From assembly GCA_018105865.1 (NCBI GenBank), contig CM030868.1, forward strand, positions 3,758,031 to 3,822,030: DNA of 64,000 nucleotides. Reading direction: 5' to 3'. Position 1 is the first letter of the stretch. Each line of letters begins with the position of its first letter. Below are positions 1-10,137 of this stretch, piece by piece. Origin of the DNA: Metaphire vulgaris (Eukaryota > Annelida > Clitellata > Crassiclitellata > Megascolecidae). A model generated the notes under the pieces. That model was not told where the DNA came from, made no database searches, and saw only the letters and a list, made by a program, of their open reading frames with translations. Position numbers and translations under genes: made by a program.

Positions 1-134
1 CGGTATAGAAATGCAGGATTACTGTTTCTCTAGCAACGTAATATGCGTAATGCGTATGTACATGTAATGTAAGTGATCTAGAATTCAATCATTAGACACA
101 ATTGTATTTGTAATTACACACTTGTCATGTACTA

Positions 135-216
135 ACACCATGCACATTAGGATTTGGTGTGCCATCGGCCGATGTTTATATGCATTATAAGTGGTGCTAT
201 GGAAGTTTGGAAGTTG
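135..216 (+). repeat. LINE/SINE 3'-end repeat, family D
   Basis: The words TTTGGTGTGCCATCGGC and a following TGCATTATAAGTGG recur at about 4770-4985 (reverse), 28470-28612, 40833-40870 (partial, reverse) and 63405-63475. Copies commonly end close to a short simple repeat, as expected for the 3' end of a non-LTR element. The class is inferred. Confidence 0.6.
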
Positions 217-221
217 ATGAT

Positions 222-222
222 T

Positions 223-272
<50 letters not shown>

Positions 273-488
273 ATGCTTTATCATGTATGAGTTCTTTGGC
301 TGCTCAGGTTTTAGTGAAACATTGACGTTGGTAATGGATGAACTTAGTTTCACAGATGAAGAGGTGTGCAGAGAACTTGCCAAGTTTGGCTATTACAACG
401 TTCCACCCGAGACAGTTAGCGCATTTAAGAGAGGTTAGCTGTTCAAATGTTACTGGCACTTGATGGATTGTTAGAAGTGCTGATATTG

Positions 489-540
<52 letters not shown>
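222..540. repeat. (GT)n/(TA)n microsatellites flanking the first HYLS1 exon
   Basis: A GT run followed by a TA run lies at 222-272, and a pure TA run of about 24 units at 490-540. They sit on either side of HYLS1 exon 1. Confidence 0.9.
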
Positions 541-544
<4 letters not shown>

Positions 545-2051
545 TAACTGAAATGCAGGATAATAGGATGATATTTTCAGCATATAAAATGCCATGTTAT
601 TGAATACATTAGAAGTTCTATATACTGTACTTAGCAAGTAGGTCTGTAAAATTTAGTACGTTATTTCCGAGGTACGGTGTATCCAATGCCATTCATTATG
701 GTAGTGCATCCCACGGGACCGTACATTGCTGTACGTTTTAACTGAGAATGCGTTATAACTGAACCTGTTATAGTGAAGTTCTACTGTATTTTGAAAGCTG
801 AAAATTGCCATTGAGACTCATGTGTGATACATTAGTGAAATTGGATGATATGCATGTGGCATGATATTGTAGTCCATAAATAGTGTTTGTATATATGTGC
901 CTTGTATATATGTGTCTTGTATATATGTGCCTTGTATATATGTGTCTTGTATATATGTGTCTTGTATATATGTGTCTTGTATATATGTGTCTTGTATATA
1001 TGTGTCTTGTATATATGTGCCATGTATATATGTGTCTTGTATATATGTGTCTTGTATATATGTGCCATGTATATATGTGCCTTGTATATATGTGTCTTGT
1101 ATATATGTGTCTTGTATATATATGTCTTGTATATATGTGTCATGTATATATGTGTCTTGTATATATGTGTATTATATATATGAGATTAACATCATTTCAT
1201 ATTTTAAATCTGTATTTGAAATCATGATGATATCATTTGTGTCATATGGAATACTCTGCCGGATAATGTGATGAGCACAGACTCTGCTGGAATTTTTACC
1301 AAGAACCTAAAAACTTACTTATTTGGATAGAGCTACCCATAATTAGTATGTGTGAAGCGCTCTTGTCATGGGCTCTAGCCCTGCTACTGCACGCAATAAA
1401 TCGGCCTGAATAAATAAAATAAATAAATGAATAAATAACTTTTTGCTTGGCACTTGTTAGTTTACTGTTATTTGCTTTTAGAGTTGGAGGATATTATTAA
1501 AGAAGAACGGTGGAAACTCAAGCCTATCTACGATAACTGATATTTCGTGCAATCAAACAGGCAATTAGTTAATTTGTCACTACTGTGGCTGTTATTAAAG
1601 CTAAAGGAAAATTGTGTATATTGCTTATTGCTTTGGCTAATAAGTAATAAGTAATTTATTCTTCTTCTTTAGGTGCTATGTATTTCTACGTTAGCGACCA
1701 TGGACTTCCACTTTGTTCTATCTTGACATCCTTTTATTAGTTCGACGTTATTCATTATTCCCTCAATTCCTTCCCGTAGGCAGTCAAACAGGCAATTAGT
1801 TAATTTGTCACTACTTTTTCCTCCACTTTTCCTGTTATTAAAGATAAAGTCCTTCCTTCCTCATTATTGTCTTAAGAAGGAAAGCTGCCTTTTTTGATTA
1901 TAAGTAATTTATTAAAGCAGTAAATTACTGGAATGCTTAAATCTGACTGACTACCAAGAATTCAAATGACTGATTCTCCCCAGGAAAGGAACTTCATGCC
2001 AGAGACAGAGCAAAAGCATGAGAGACAGAGAGAAAGAGAGAGAGACAGACA

Positions 2052-2121
<70 letters not shown>

Positions 2122-5100
2122 TAGACAGAGAGACAGAGGAGATGGTGGAAGAGAAGGAGGGAGATTATTTTGGTGTTAAAATTGGTCTGGACTGTGGTTG
2201 TTGTTGTAAAATTTCTTTCTCTATATTGCAGATGTTTGTGTATCATGCACTTGAAATGGTTGATTGTCTTTAGTTGCAAATGATGAGGTTTTGTCAAGAA
2301 GAACGACAGATGTTGTGCGTCCAGCCAGCCATTTTGACAGCGGCAATTTCCATAATCCTATATCGAGGGAAGTTGATTATTCTACTAAGTACAGCCATTC
2401 GTCTGGACAGACGTCGACAGATGCTGATGTCGTATCGACCAATCACACGACAGAGTTGGAATTTGGTCTGAGAAACGAACCGGATCATTCACATGTGTGT
2501 AGTTTTTATTGCTTTCTTTCTCTGCTGTTTTAATGTATTTAACAGATGTGCCAGAAATGTTTGCAAGGCTACGTTAAATTTTAATCCTGTTTAAACTGAC
2601 ACAAAATACACTGGATTGGCAGCATCAAGGCCTGAGCGGGCATGTTAGGGTCTGGTCTTATGCAGCGCTTAGAAAACTGGGCTATTGGGCTTTGCTGGAC
2701 TTTCCAAATGGCCAGTTTTCCCATAGCAATGACAATCTAGTGACATTGTATCTTGTTTTCATTTTACACAGGTACAATGTTTGAATGTTATTAAAATGTT
2801 TCAATAATAAAAATTTCAGCAACATTGTCATTCTAATATGATGAACCAACTGTTGTGATGTTACAGTTTTGAGGTATAGTTCATGTATGTTATCTATGTT
2901 ATATTTTTATATTATAGTTTTGAGCTATTGTTTTCTGCTATGTTATGATGTTATCATTTTATATTTATGATGTCATAGTTTTGAGTTATAGTTTATGTAT
3001 GTTATGCATGTTTATTTTTTAGTCATAGTTATAGTTTTGAGTTATAGTTTAGTTTTAGTTTTGAATTATAGTTTTCTGCTTTGTTTTGATGTTATAGTTT
3101 TGAAGTGCTATACAAAGGATATTTTTGATTGTGCTTTTGTTGCAGATGAGGTTGAATTCACGTTCGTCAGGAAACGCGGCTGACGTTATTGGTTTGAAAT
3201 CCTGCCTGAAGAAACCCGTTCTGCTGAGAGGTCTGGAGAACGAGAACCGCTTTCACCTTGGAGGTGTTGACGCCAGGAGCGACGTCGACGACGTCACGTC
3301 TGTCACCGACGACAGCGCCAGTCAGGCGAGTTCGACGGGCACCGAGCGTCGCGTCATAAAGCGAAAGGTTCTTAGAAAACAGAACGGTCGTATCGAAATT
3401 CACAACGAATCGATTTCAGAGAACGATTCGGGTAATTTGAAGTTCCTTTTAGACTTTTTGATTTACTTCTAGTCTTTGTTCGTTAGTTGGACGTTGTGTT
3501 CAAGTTTTCATTGCCCTTATTTGTCGTCGTTTCTACTTGACTTTCGGCACCGAATGACCTTGGAAGAAATAGCAAAGTACAGGGAACTTTGGAGAGCTGT
3601 CATGGAGAAGTCGATAGCTGAACACTAACTTCTTCATTTGTTATATGTTCTTTGTATCCAATCCTTGAGTGTTCTTCTAAGCCATTTATTTTTCTGTTGA
3701 GAATATTTTTTTCTCCAATTCTCTTTTTATGGTCCAAGATTCACATCCATATAATTATTAGTATTAGTATTACACAAGTGTTGAAAATTCATAGTTTTGT
3801 TTTTATCCCAATGTCATGTATTTTGAAAATGTTGGTATGTAGCCTGTTGAATGTAGATCCTGCTATTGGTATTGCTATTCAATGCTATTCAGACTAATAG
3901 TTATTTGTAAACAAATTTCTGAGATTAGCTCTTTCATGGCATGAAGTTAATGTTCCTAATCTGGTTTGTTGCATGCGTAGATTTGTCTTATCTTGGAGGA
4001 CAGATGAGGAACCTGAACATGAACGTTCTGAACGATCGACCGACATCCGCTCCCCCTCGGTCTCACTCTTCTGACTCAAGACACCATCTGTCCCACGCTG
4101 CCTGCAGGGAACATGTGAGCATTGACGATACAGTAATACCTCGTTATCCAGTGAGATAACGGGGGTTGACTGTAGTTATATTTCTTTGATTTTATATTAA
4201 ATTTAGACTCTATGTAACTATTATTGTTGTACAGTAGAACTTCATTATAACGGACTCGGTTATCAAGTATGGGCTCATCCATACAGTACGTACGCAAAAA
4301 ATCATATTTTGAACCCCTTCCCCGTTTGCACACCATGGATACACAAAATCTCCTAAACCCAACCCACTTTCCCCCCTCAGTGTACACATACTACCGGTAT
4401 ATGGATGGACCATACATTCAGTTACAATGTACTGTAATGAATGGTGCATTACCGTATTGGATATAACGTACCTCGGATATAACTTACTAATTTTACAGAC
4501 CTGCAAAGTATGTTATTATGAAGTTCTAAGCAGTTTGTAAAGAACATGTTAGTTGTTTTTGTGTATTTGAAGCAATGCTGATAAACCCTATGGATTGTGT
4601 ATATTGATTATGTATTTCAATATTGAAAGTGCGTAGATGGCATATCACTGTTCTGATACACTACACTGATTATGCTAGTATTAAGTGCAAAAAATTCAAT
4701 AGACAATTTTATTGCTTGGTTATGTTTCTTTAGTTGAAGGTGCCTTACTGTTATAAGTTTTCTCTAATCTAACCATAAACTTCTATAGCGCCACTTCATA
4801 ATGCACAGAAGCTTAACCCCTTAACTGGGGATCCCGGATATATCCGTTCATTTTACATTGAGTTACAGTTAAATACACGGTTAAAGGGTTAAGCCAATGG
4901 CATACCAAATCCAAATCATCAAAGAGCCAGGTCAAATCCAGGGTATCTGGCCAGACAAATGGGTGACAGTCTATGGTGGATAGGCCAGGTTAAACAGATG
5001 AGTTTTTAAATCTTGTTCTAAAAATCTGTAGTGAATTTGCAATGTGTACATGCTGAGACAATGAGTTCCCGAGTTTTGGGACTGCCACTAGATTTCCCTT

Positions 5101-7075
5101 ATAGCTTGTGAAGCGCTTAGCTACACAGCCACTCTAAAAGTTAGAACAGAGGTTCAAGTTATTGATTCTATAGGTTGCATTCTTTGCATTTCACTATTGT
5201 CACTTCTTTTTATCTGGTTTATATTGAAGCTCAACTACAATCTACCTGACAGCTATCAGGGTTTGAAAGCACGTGAGTTGAGTATTCTGTACTCTGCAGT
5301 AACTGATAATGATTTATCTGTCTTTTAGTAAAGTTGTCTCCTTTTTTAAAAAAGTGTCGCACTAAATTTTTTATTCCTTCTCAAAAGCATTGTGCAATAA
5401 ATAAGTTCATTAACCCTTTTGTTTCGAGACCTTTTGGCCCAAGGGTTCCTAAGCATAACCTTTTTCCGTGACCCTTTGGGCCGAAGGGCTATGGACATAA
5501 ATAATGTATGGCAATGGTATTTAAACGTACTGATAAACGGTTCTCTGTTGCAATTTCACTTTACCTTCGCCAGTACGGGGGTTGGGGAGGGTTGCCACAG
5601 TAATGAAATGGTTAATCCCATTCTAGTGTTAAAGTTGCCAGTTAGTAAGTACACTGTTGGATTTTAGCAGTGCTATTTTGTTGTGCATCTGTTCCTAAAG
5701 ACGCAGTGCGTTCTTGTTCTTCAGTGATCCGGCCGATGTCTTGTGAACCACACATGAGGAACATCAAAAAGGCGGATCCCGTTTCTCGCTATCAGAAATA
5801 CCGGCAGAGCTGGAACGCCTGCAAGGCTCCGGGCGAACGGACCCACCACCAGTTGCGCTGGGACATCAGGGAACAGATGTTGCAACAGGACCAGGTTGTC
5901 GTGAAGGTGGGACAACGATGCGCTGGCACGGTGTTAACCCCTTAACCGGGTGCCCCGAGTAACGCTCGTCCATTTTACATTGAGTTACAAACAGTTGCCC
6001 AGTTAAGGGGTTAAGGGCCGTGTTATATATAGGAAAGTGTTTGTGATTATGGTCAAGCTCCCAGAAAGTTCTCAGTCCTCATTTCTTTTAATTCCTTCAT
6101 TATCTTCTCAAGCCTTTAGGTCTGAGCTTAAAACCAGGGACGTCATTTTATCTGGGGGCAGGGGGACATTTGCCCCCCCTTACTGATTTTGAGGGAAAAA
6201 ATTTTTTTGCCAATGTTTGTGTTATTTAGATTTTAATCATTATATCCTAAAGGAATGCTTGATGATGTCGAAATGTAAATTGAAGTAACTACTGTAACTA
6301 CCAGTGAAAATTGGCTGACAAGCAAAAAAGTCAAGTCTGTGTCAGCTTTGATGAGCCTCTCAAAGTTGTAACTTGTCAGGTCGAAAGTGTTTTGCCTGAA
6401 TGAAAAGAGTTGTCCTGGAGACTTCACTACAACTCGTATCTACCAGAAAAAACAGTGAAATGAAATAAAATGTGATTAGTGTCTCTGCTGTATAACAAAA
6501 CCTTCTTGTTCCAAGTCGTTTCCTCCATTTTCCGTCAAAGTCCAAGTCATCATAGGCCATTGGACACACTTTTAACCCAGTAAAAATTGAGGGAATGATA
6601 ATATGGGAAATCTGTTAGCATGGAAAGAATATGATGCTTTCGCCTGGCTGGCAATTTCAGAAAGTGACTATACACTGCGATTTCAAGAACCTAAAATACT
6701 GCATAAGAATTAAAAGCAGCTACTTTGATATTTCTGAAGTTACGATAGTTACTACTCTCCAAAAACGCTACATAAATCCATAGGGATTTTACTGTATGTT
6801 TGAGGAACATAAATTTCAACCAGGGCATTGTCTGACTAAAACGAAATTGTATTGAGCACTGTTAATTATATGTAATATTGGCTGGAGAGTATTTGTATTT
6901 TGTGAATTTTTACTTTTCAAATTTTATTTTTTGTTACTGAACATCGTAGAGACCTCAGCCAGTACACCAGCCAAATTCTTACGTTGTACCTGGAGACAAG
7001 AAAAGGAAGACGCTACGGTGGCAGATACGAAACGATCTCGCGCAGGGCATAAAGCCTCCGTCCGTATTTGACTGA
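334..7075 (+). CDS. HYLS1: HYLS1 centriolar and ciliogenesis protein, multi-exon
   Basis: HYLS1 is a centriole-associated protein needed for cilium formation. Supported exons are 334-433, 2274-2494, 3146-3431, 3981-4114, 5725-5906 and 6950-7075. The start ATG opens MDELSFTDEEVCRELAKFGY, like the N-terminus of invertebrate HYLS1. Exon 3 carries VIKRKVLRKQNGR and an acidic NESISENDSG stretch matching the vertebrate KRKVLRR region. Exon 5 encodes the conserved HYLS-1 box: KADPVSRYQKYRQSW, then LRWDIREQML. The last exon has NSYVVPGDKKRKTLRW and ends in TGA. The joins 1-2, 2-3, 3-4 and 5-6 keep frame. Exon 4 ends in phase 0 whereas exon 5 needs phase 1, so an exon between 4115 and 5724 is missing from this model or one base is off. 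About 349 residues are accounted for; human HYLS1 is near 300. Confidence 0.9.
887..1181. repeat. 15-bp minisatellite, about 19 copies
   Basis: The unit is close to CTTGTATATATGTGT, with C/T and A/C variants. It lies in HYLS1 intron 1. Because the unit is a multiple of three and has no stop in several frames, it creates long spurious ORFs on both strands. Confidence 0.93.
1483..1540 (+). other. Candidate alternative terminal exon of HYLS1
   Basis: After a TTTTAG acceptor, this stretch joins in phase to the first HYLS1 exon and reads ELEDIIKEERWKLKPIYDN before an in-frame TGA. Acidic/basic helical residues after the FGYYNVPPETVSAFKR segment are what HYLS1 proteins usually have there. There is a weak GTGGAA donor inside it, but using it gives phase 2 and does not join to the exon at 2274. 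It could be a short-isoform terminal exon, a poison exon, or chance. Confidence 0.4.
2031..2131. repeat. (GA)n microsatellite
   Basis: GAGA/GACA-rich tract in HYLS1 intron 1, ending about 140 bp upstream of the exon 2 acceptor. Confidence 0.9.
3545..3628 (+). mobile_element. RTE-like LINE 3' fragment
   Basis: The text GAATGACCTTGGAAGAAATA through CATGGAGAAG is nearly the same as 48315-48380, where a longer LINE C-terminal tail is readable (LTLEEIAKDRELCRDV). This is a short decayed fragment within a HYLS1 intron. Confidence 0.6.
4271..4412. mobile_element. Palindromic MITE, family B
   Basis: Begins GGGCTCATCCAT and ends as an inverse, ATGGATGGACC. Its interior (CAAAATCTCCTAAACCC) recurs in the other family B copies at 7320, 29771, 42225, 43200, 47712, 56699 and 61554. 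Confidence 0.75.
4770..4985 (-). repeat. Family D repeat, reverse copy, interrupted by a TTAA MITE
   Basis: The reverse complement matches the 28470-28612 copy (AACTTCTATAGCGCCAC, GGCATACCAAATCC). A 72-bp TTAA-flanked element (4817-4888) sits inside it and is therefore younger. Confidence 0.65.
4817..4888. mobile_element. piggyBac-like 72-bp MITE, family A
   Basis: Starts CCCCTTAACTGGGG, ends CGGTTAAAGGG, with TTAA on both sides (4813-4816, 4889-4892). Core: GGATATATCCGT and CCATTTTACATTGAG-like. CCC...GGG ends plus a TTAA duplication are the hallmark of piggyBac-type elements; no transposase is present. Confidence 0.8.
5938..6010. mobile_element. piggyBac-like MITE, family A
   Basis: 73 bp between TTAA at 5934-5937 and 6011-6014. 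Inserted only about 30 bp downstream of the donor of HYLS1 exon 5. Confidence 0.8.
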
Positions 7076-7319
7076 TACGTATTGTTGTCCATTGTGTGCG
7101 AAATTTGTCTTTTATGTTAGTTACTGAGCCAGGAAATGGCCGTAAAATCAATCTGTATCGCTCTCTATTCTGTGTTTTTGTATGAGATCTTTTAAAATTA
7201 AAAAGATTTGCCCTGCGTGATCTACGGTATAATTTGACCTGTGTGCTGTCAATGTAGCATCAATACGTGTATTTCGAAAGTGTTTGCTCTCCATCTGATT
7301 GTCTTTTAGGGCATAGTAA

Positions 7320-7455
7320 GAGTTCATCCATATAGTAAGTACGCACTGAGGGAGAGGGGGTAGGATTTAGGAGATTTTGCGTATGTACGGTGTGCAGATG
7401 AGGGGGAGGGGCTTGAAAATATGCCTTTTTGCATACGTACTAAATGTATGAACCC
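7320..7455. mobile_element. Family B MITE
   Basis: Reads GTTCATCCATATAGTAAGTA at the left and ends GTACTAAATGTATGAACCC, an imperfect inverted repeat, with the shared interior GGATTTAGGAGATTTTGC. Located just after the HYLS1 stop. Confidence 0.7.
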
Positions 7456-7626
7456 TAAATGTTGCTTCTTACAGTGACGTGTTCAAAACCTAGATATATG
7501 AATTGAAAATGAAGATTAGCAACTACACTCAACGTTGTTGCCTTTCTCTGTTTGCAAATTTCAACAACTATTCATTGACTTCCTTGACAAAACCTTGTTG
7601 AATTCATTTAATTGTATTAGTGTAGT

Positions 7627-7931
7627 CAGTGGCGGTTCCAGGATGTTTTGGTTGGGGATAAAATGAATTCGTAAGAAGTTGGTACGTGGGGAAGGATGAG
7701 AATAGAAGGGAACAATCAATAGGCCTACACTTTGCCGATAAAGGCTGGAAAAGGGGAATGTTATCTCTAATTTCACTACACTTTAGCCGAAAAAATAGGT
7801 TGACAAGCAAAAAATGCCATCCGCTGTTTCCCCCCCCCGTAGTCTTACTAGACTTTTACGTCTCACAAGCAAAAAATTAAGTCCGGTGGGGGGATGCATC
7901 CCCACTCATCACCCACGTGGAACCGCCACTG
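7627..7931. mobile_element. hAT-like MITE with perfect 8-bp TSD AGTGTAGT
   Basis: Inverted ends CAGTGGCGGTTCCAGG and GTGGAACCGCCACTG. AGTGTAGT occurs at 7619-7626 and 7932-7939. CAG/CTG ends with an 8-bp duplication fit the hAT superfamily. No transposase ORF inside. Confidence 0.88.
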
Positions 7932-7945
7932 AGTGTAGTTATCAG

Positions 7946-8093
7946 CAGGGTGCGATTTGCGACCTGGAGCAGTGGGAGAGATAATATGTCGAGCTTGGGG
8001 GATGTAGTTGTTGGGGAATGTAGCAGTGGGGGGATGTAGCAGTAGGAGGATGCAGTGGGGGGGGGGAAGATTCCCCCTACAAATCGCGCCCTG
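7946..8093. mobile_element. hAT-like MITE with perfect 8-bp TSD GTTATCAG
   Basis: Ends CAGGGTGCGATTTG and CAAATCGCGCCCTG; GTTATCAG at 7938-7945 and 8094-8101. Its left duplication overlaps by two bases the right duplication of the neighbouring element. Confidence 0.88.
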
Positions 8094-8205
8094 GTTATCA
8101 GGTGGTTCATATGTCTTCTCTTCTTGCGTTGTGCAAGAGGACATATATATATATAGGCCGATCTCAGGCCGATGAGTTTCACGTCATTTCTCTGATACTA
8201 AATTA

Positions 8206-10094
8206 TCACTTCAGCTTCGGATGAATTTCCGAAGGTTGGAGTTTGGCCAGCCTGACACTGACGTCCCACAGTTTCTTCGCCGTTGCGTCATTTTCTGCTT
8301 CTTTTGCCGGTCTCCTTTCTCTGCAATCACTGCAAAACAATCAGACACTATTCAATAATAATAATAATAATAGAAATAATAAAAATAATAATAACGGATT
8401 TGTGCAAGAGCGTTGAAACATTTTCCGGAATTAATGGGGGAGGGGAGGGTAGGATGTTTGGAGCAGAATCGATGCAACAAGAACTTTTGGTTTTATTTGC
8501 TCGAAAATATCGCTGTCCATCCCCTCTTTATTTCTGAATTCTGCCTACGCCAATGATCTTCGCAAATACCCATGCAGTGTATAGGAAGCCTATAGAAACA
8601 TGGAATTTCTATCCTATACAGTATAGCGTGCAGAGGGGGCGGGGCCAACCCGATTTGGGGCGCCAAAATTGACTCGGGCGACCTCTTTTTTGCTCGTCAA
8701 ACAATTTTTTTGTCGACTTGGCCCCCGGGCGCCAACCATTCTCTGCACGCCGCAGTGAGCCTATAGCTGGTGACCTAAGTGTTATTATCTTTTCGAAAAG
8801 GGTTGTTTAAAGCATGGGCGTCCGCAGAAATTTTTCCAGGGGGGTGCAAAACAGGGTCTTGTGACGAAATAAATGGAAAAATTTTCCAGGGTGGTACGTG
8901 CAAAACAAGATTTTGTGACGAAAGAAACAAGTAATTTTACTTCTTCATAACTTCAGCTATTTTTCTGGGGACTTAATTGCACCCTGTTATTATCTTTTCC
9001 GGACGCCCATGGTTTGAAATAGGAAATTGAGGTGTTTTCCGTCGTGCCTGTAATATTTTCCACTTTCAGACGCCAATCTGTCGTCGACGGCGCAGTGGAT
9101 GGTTGTCTGGGCGCCATCTGTCGTGTTTTTATAGAAAGGCCAGAAGATGAGCAGCAAAACGCCTCTGGCTATGAAGTTATTCATGAATGGCGCATCGTTC
9201 TGTATTTCGGTATTCACTAAACCCGGATGCAATGAATAGACGGTGATTCCAGTCCCTTAAAAAGAACGTCATTCGCGTAAGAAATCCATTATAGGCCTAC
9301 ACTGTAGTTGCGCCTTTTCAAATTGCGATTAGGCTATTAAAATATTGGGGGCTGTCCATTAATTACGTCAACAATTTAGGGGCAGGGGTTGGGAAAAGTT
9401 TGTCAGTTGTTGACAAGGGGGAGGGGGGGGGTCAAGAGAATTTGACGTCAACAATTTCACTTTTTTCAAATAATCAAAAAACAGGAAATTTCATAGAATA
9501 CTACTTAGTACAATGGAAAAAACCATTAGAAAAAGGTCATCACCACCACGTTTTGACACTCGATGAGGAAAAAAGGAAAAAATGGTCATTACCACAAAAA
9601 TAATAACCTTGTGATCAGGACCTGTCATTGATCTTGGGGTCAAGAGTTTTTGACGTAATTATGGGGTTAAGTCAAAGTTGACAGTTGTTGACAAGGGGAG
9701 AGGGGGTCAAAAATTGCCCAAAAATGTTGACATAATTAATGGACAGCCCCTTGACAAGATTGGAACAAAAAGATTTAGGAGAATATTATTTTCATGATGA
9801 ATTTGGATTAACCTCCTCTCGCCTCACGTACAGGAGCCTCTTTTTATTCACAGACGAAGATATAGGTTCAAGCATCTATTAGGACACTAGACTTGACCCC
9901 ACCCATCCCACACGACACACACTTTTTGAGAGGTTAGGCTAAGGAAGAGGAAATCTATAGTGGTTGGATCCCCACTTTTTCCCAACTGGCTTCCAGTGGC
10001 TATTTCTGTGTGGAAGGATGGAATTTCTGGTAGCACAAATCCAAAAACTAATAATCCCGAAAAGTAAACTCCACACATGCACACGCAAACAAAC

Positions 10095-10137
<43 letters not shown>

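Noticed and set aside
887..1181. CRISPR-like regular repeats (also at 35417-35672)
   Set aside because: Units are directly contiguous with no spacers, in an animal genome; these are minisatellites.
883..1271. Long overlapping ORFs with YMCLV or THIYK repeats
   Set aside because: They are translations of a 15-bp minisatellite, open in several frames on both strands, in a HYLS1 intron.
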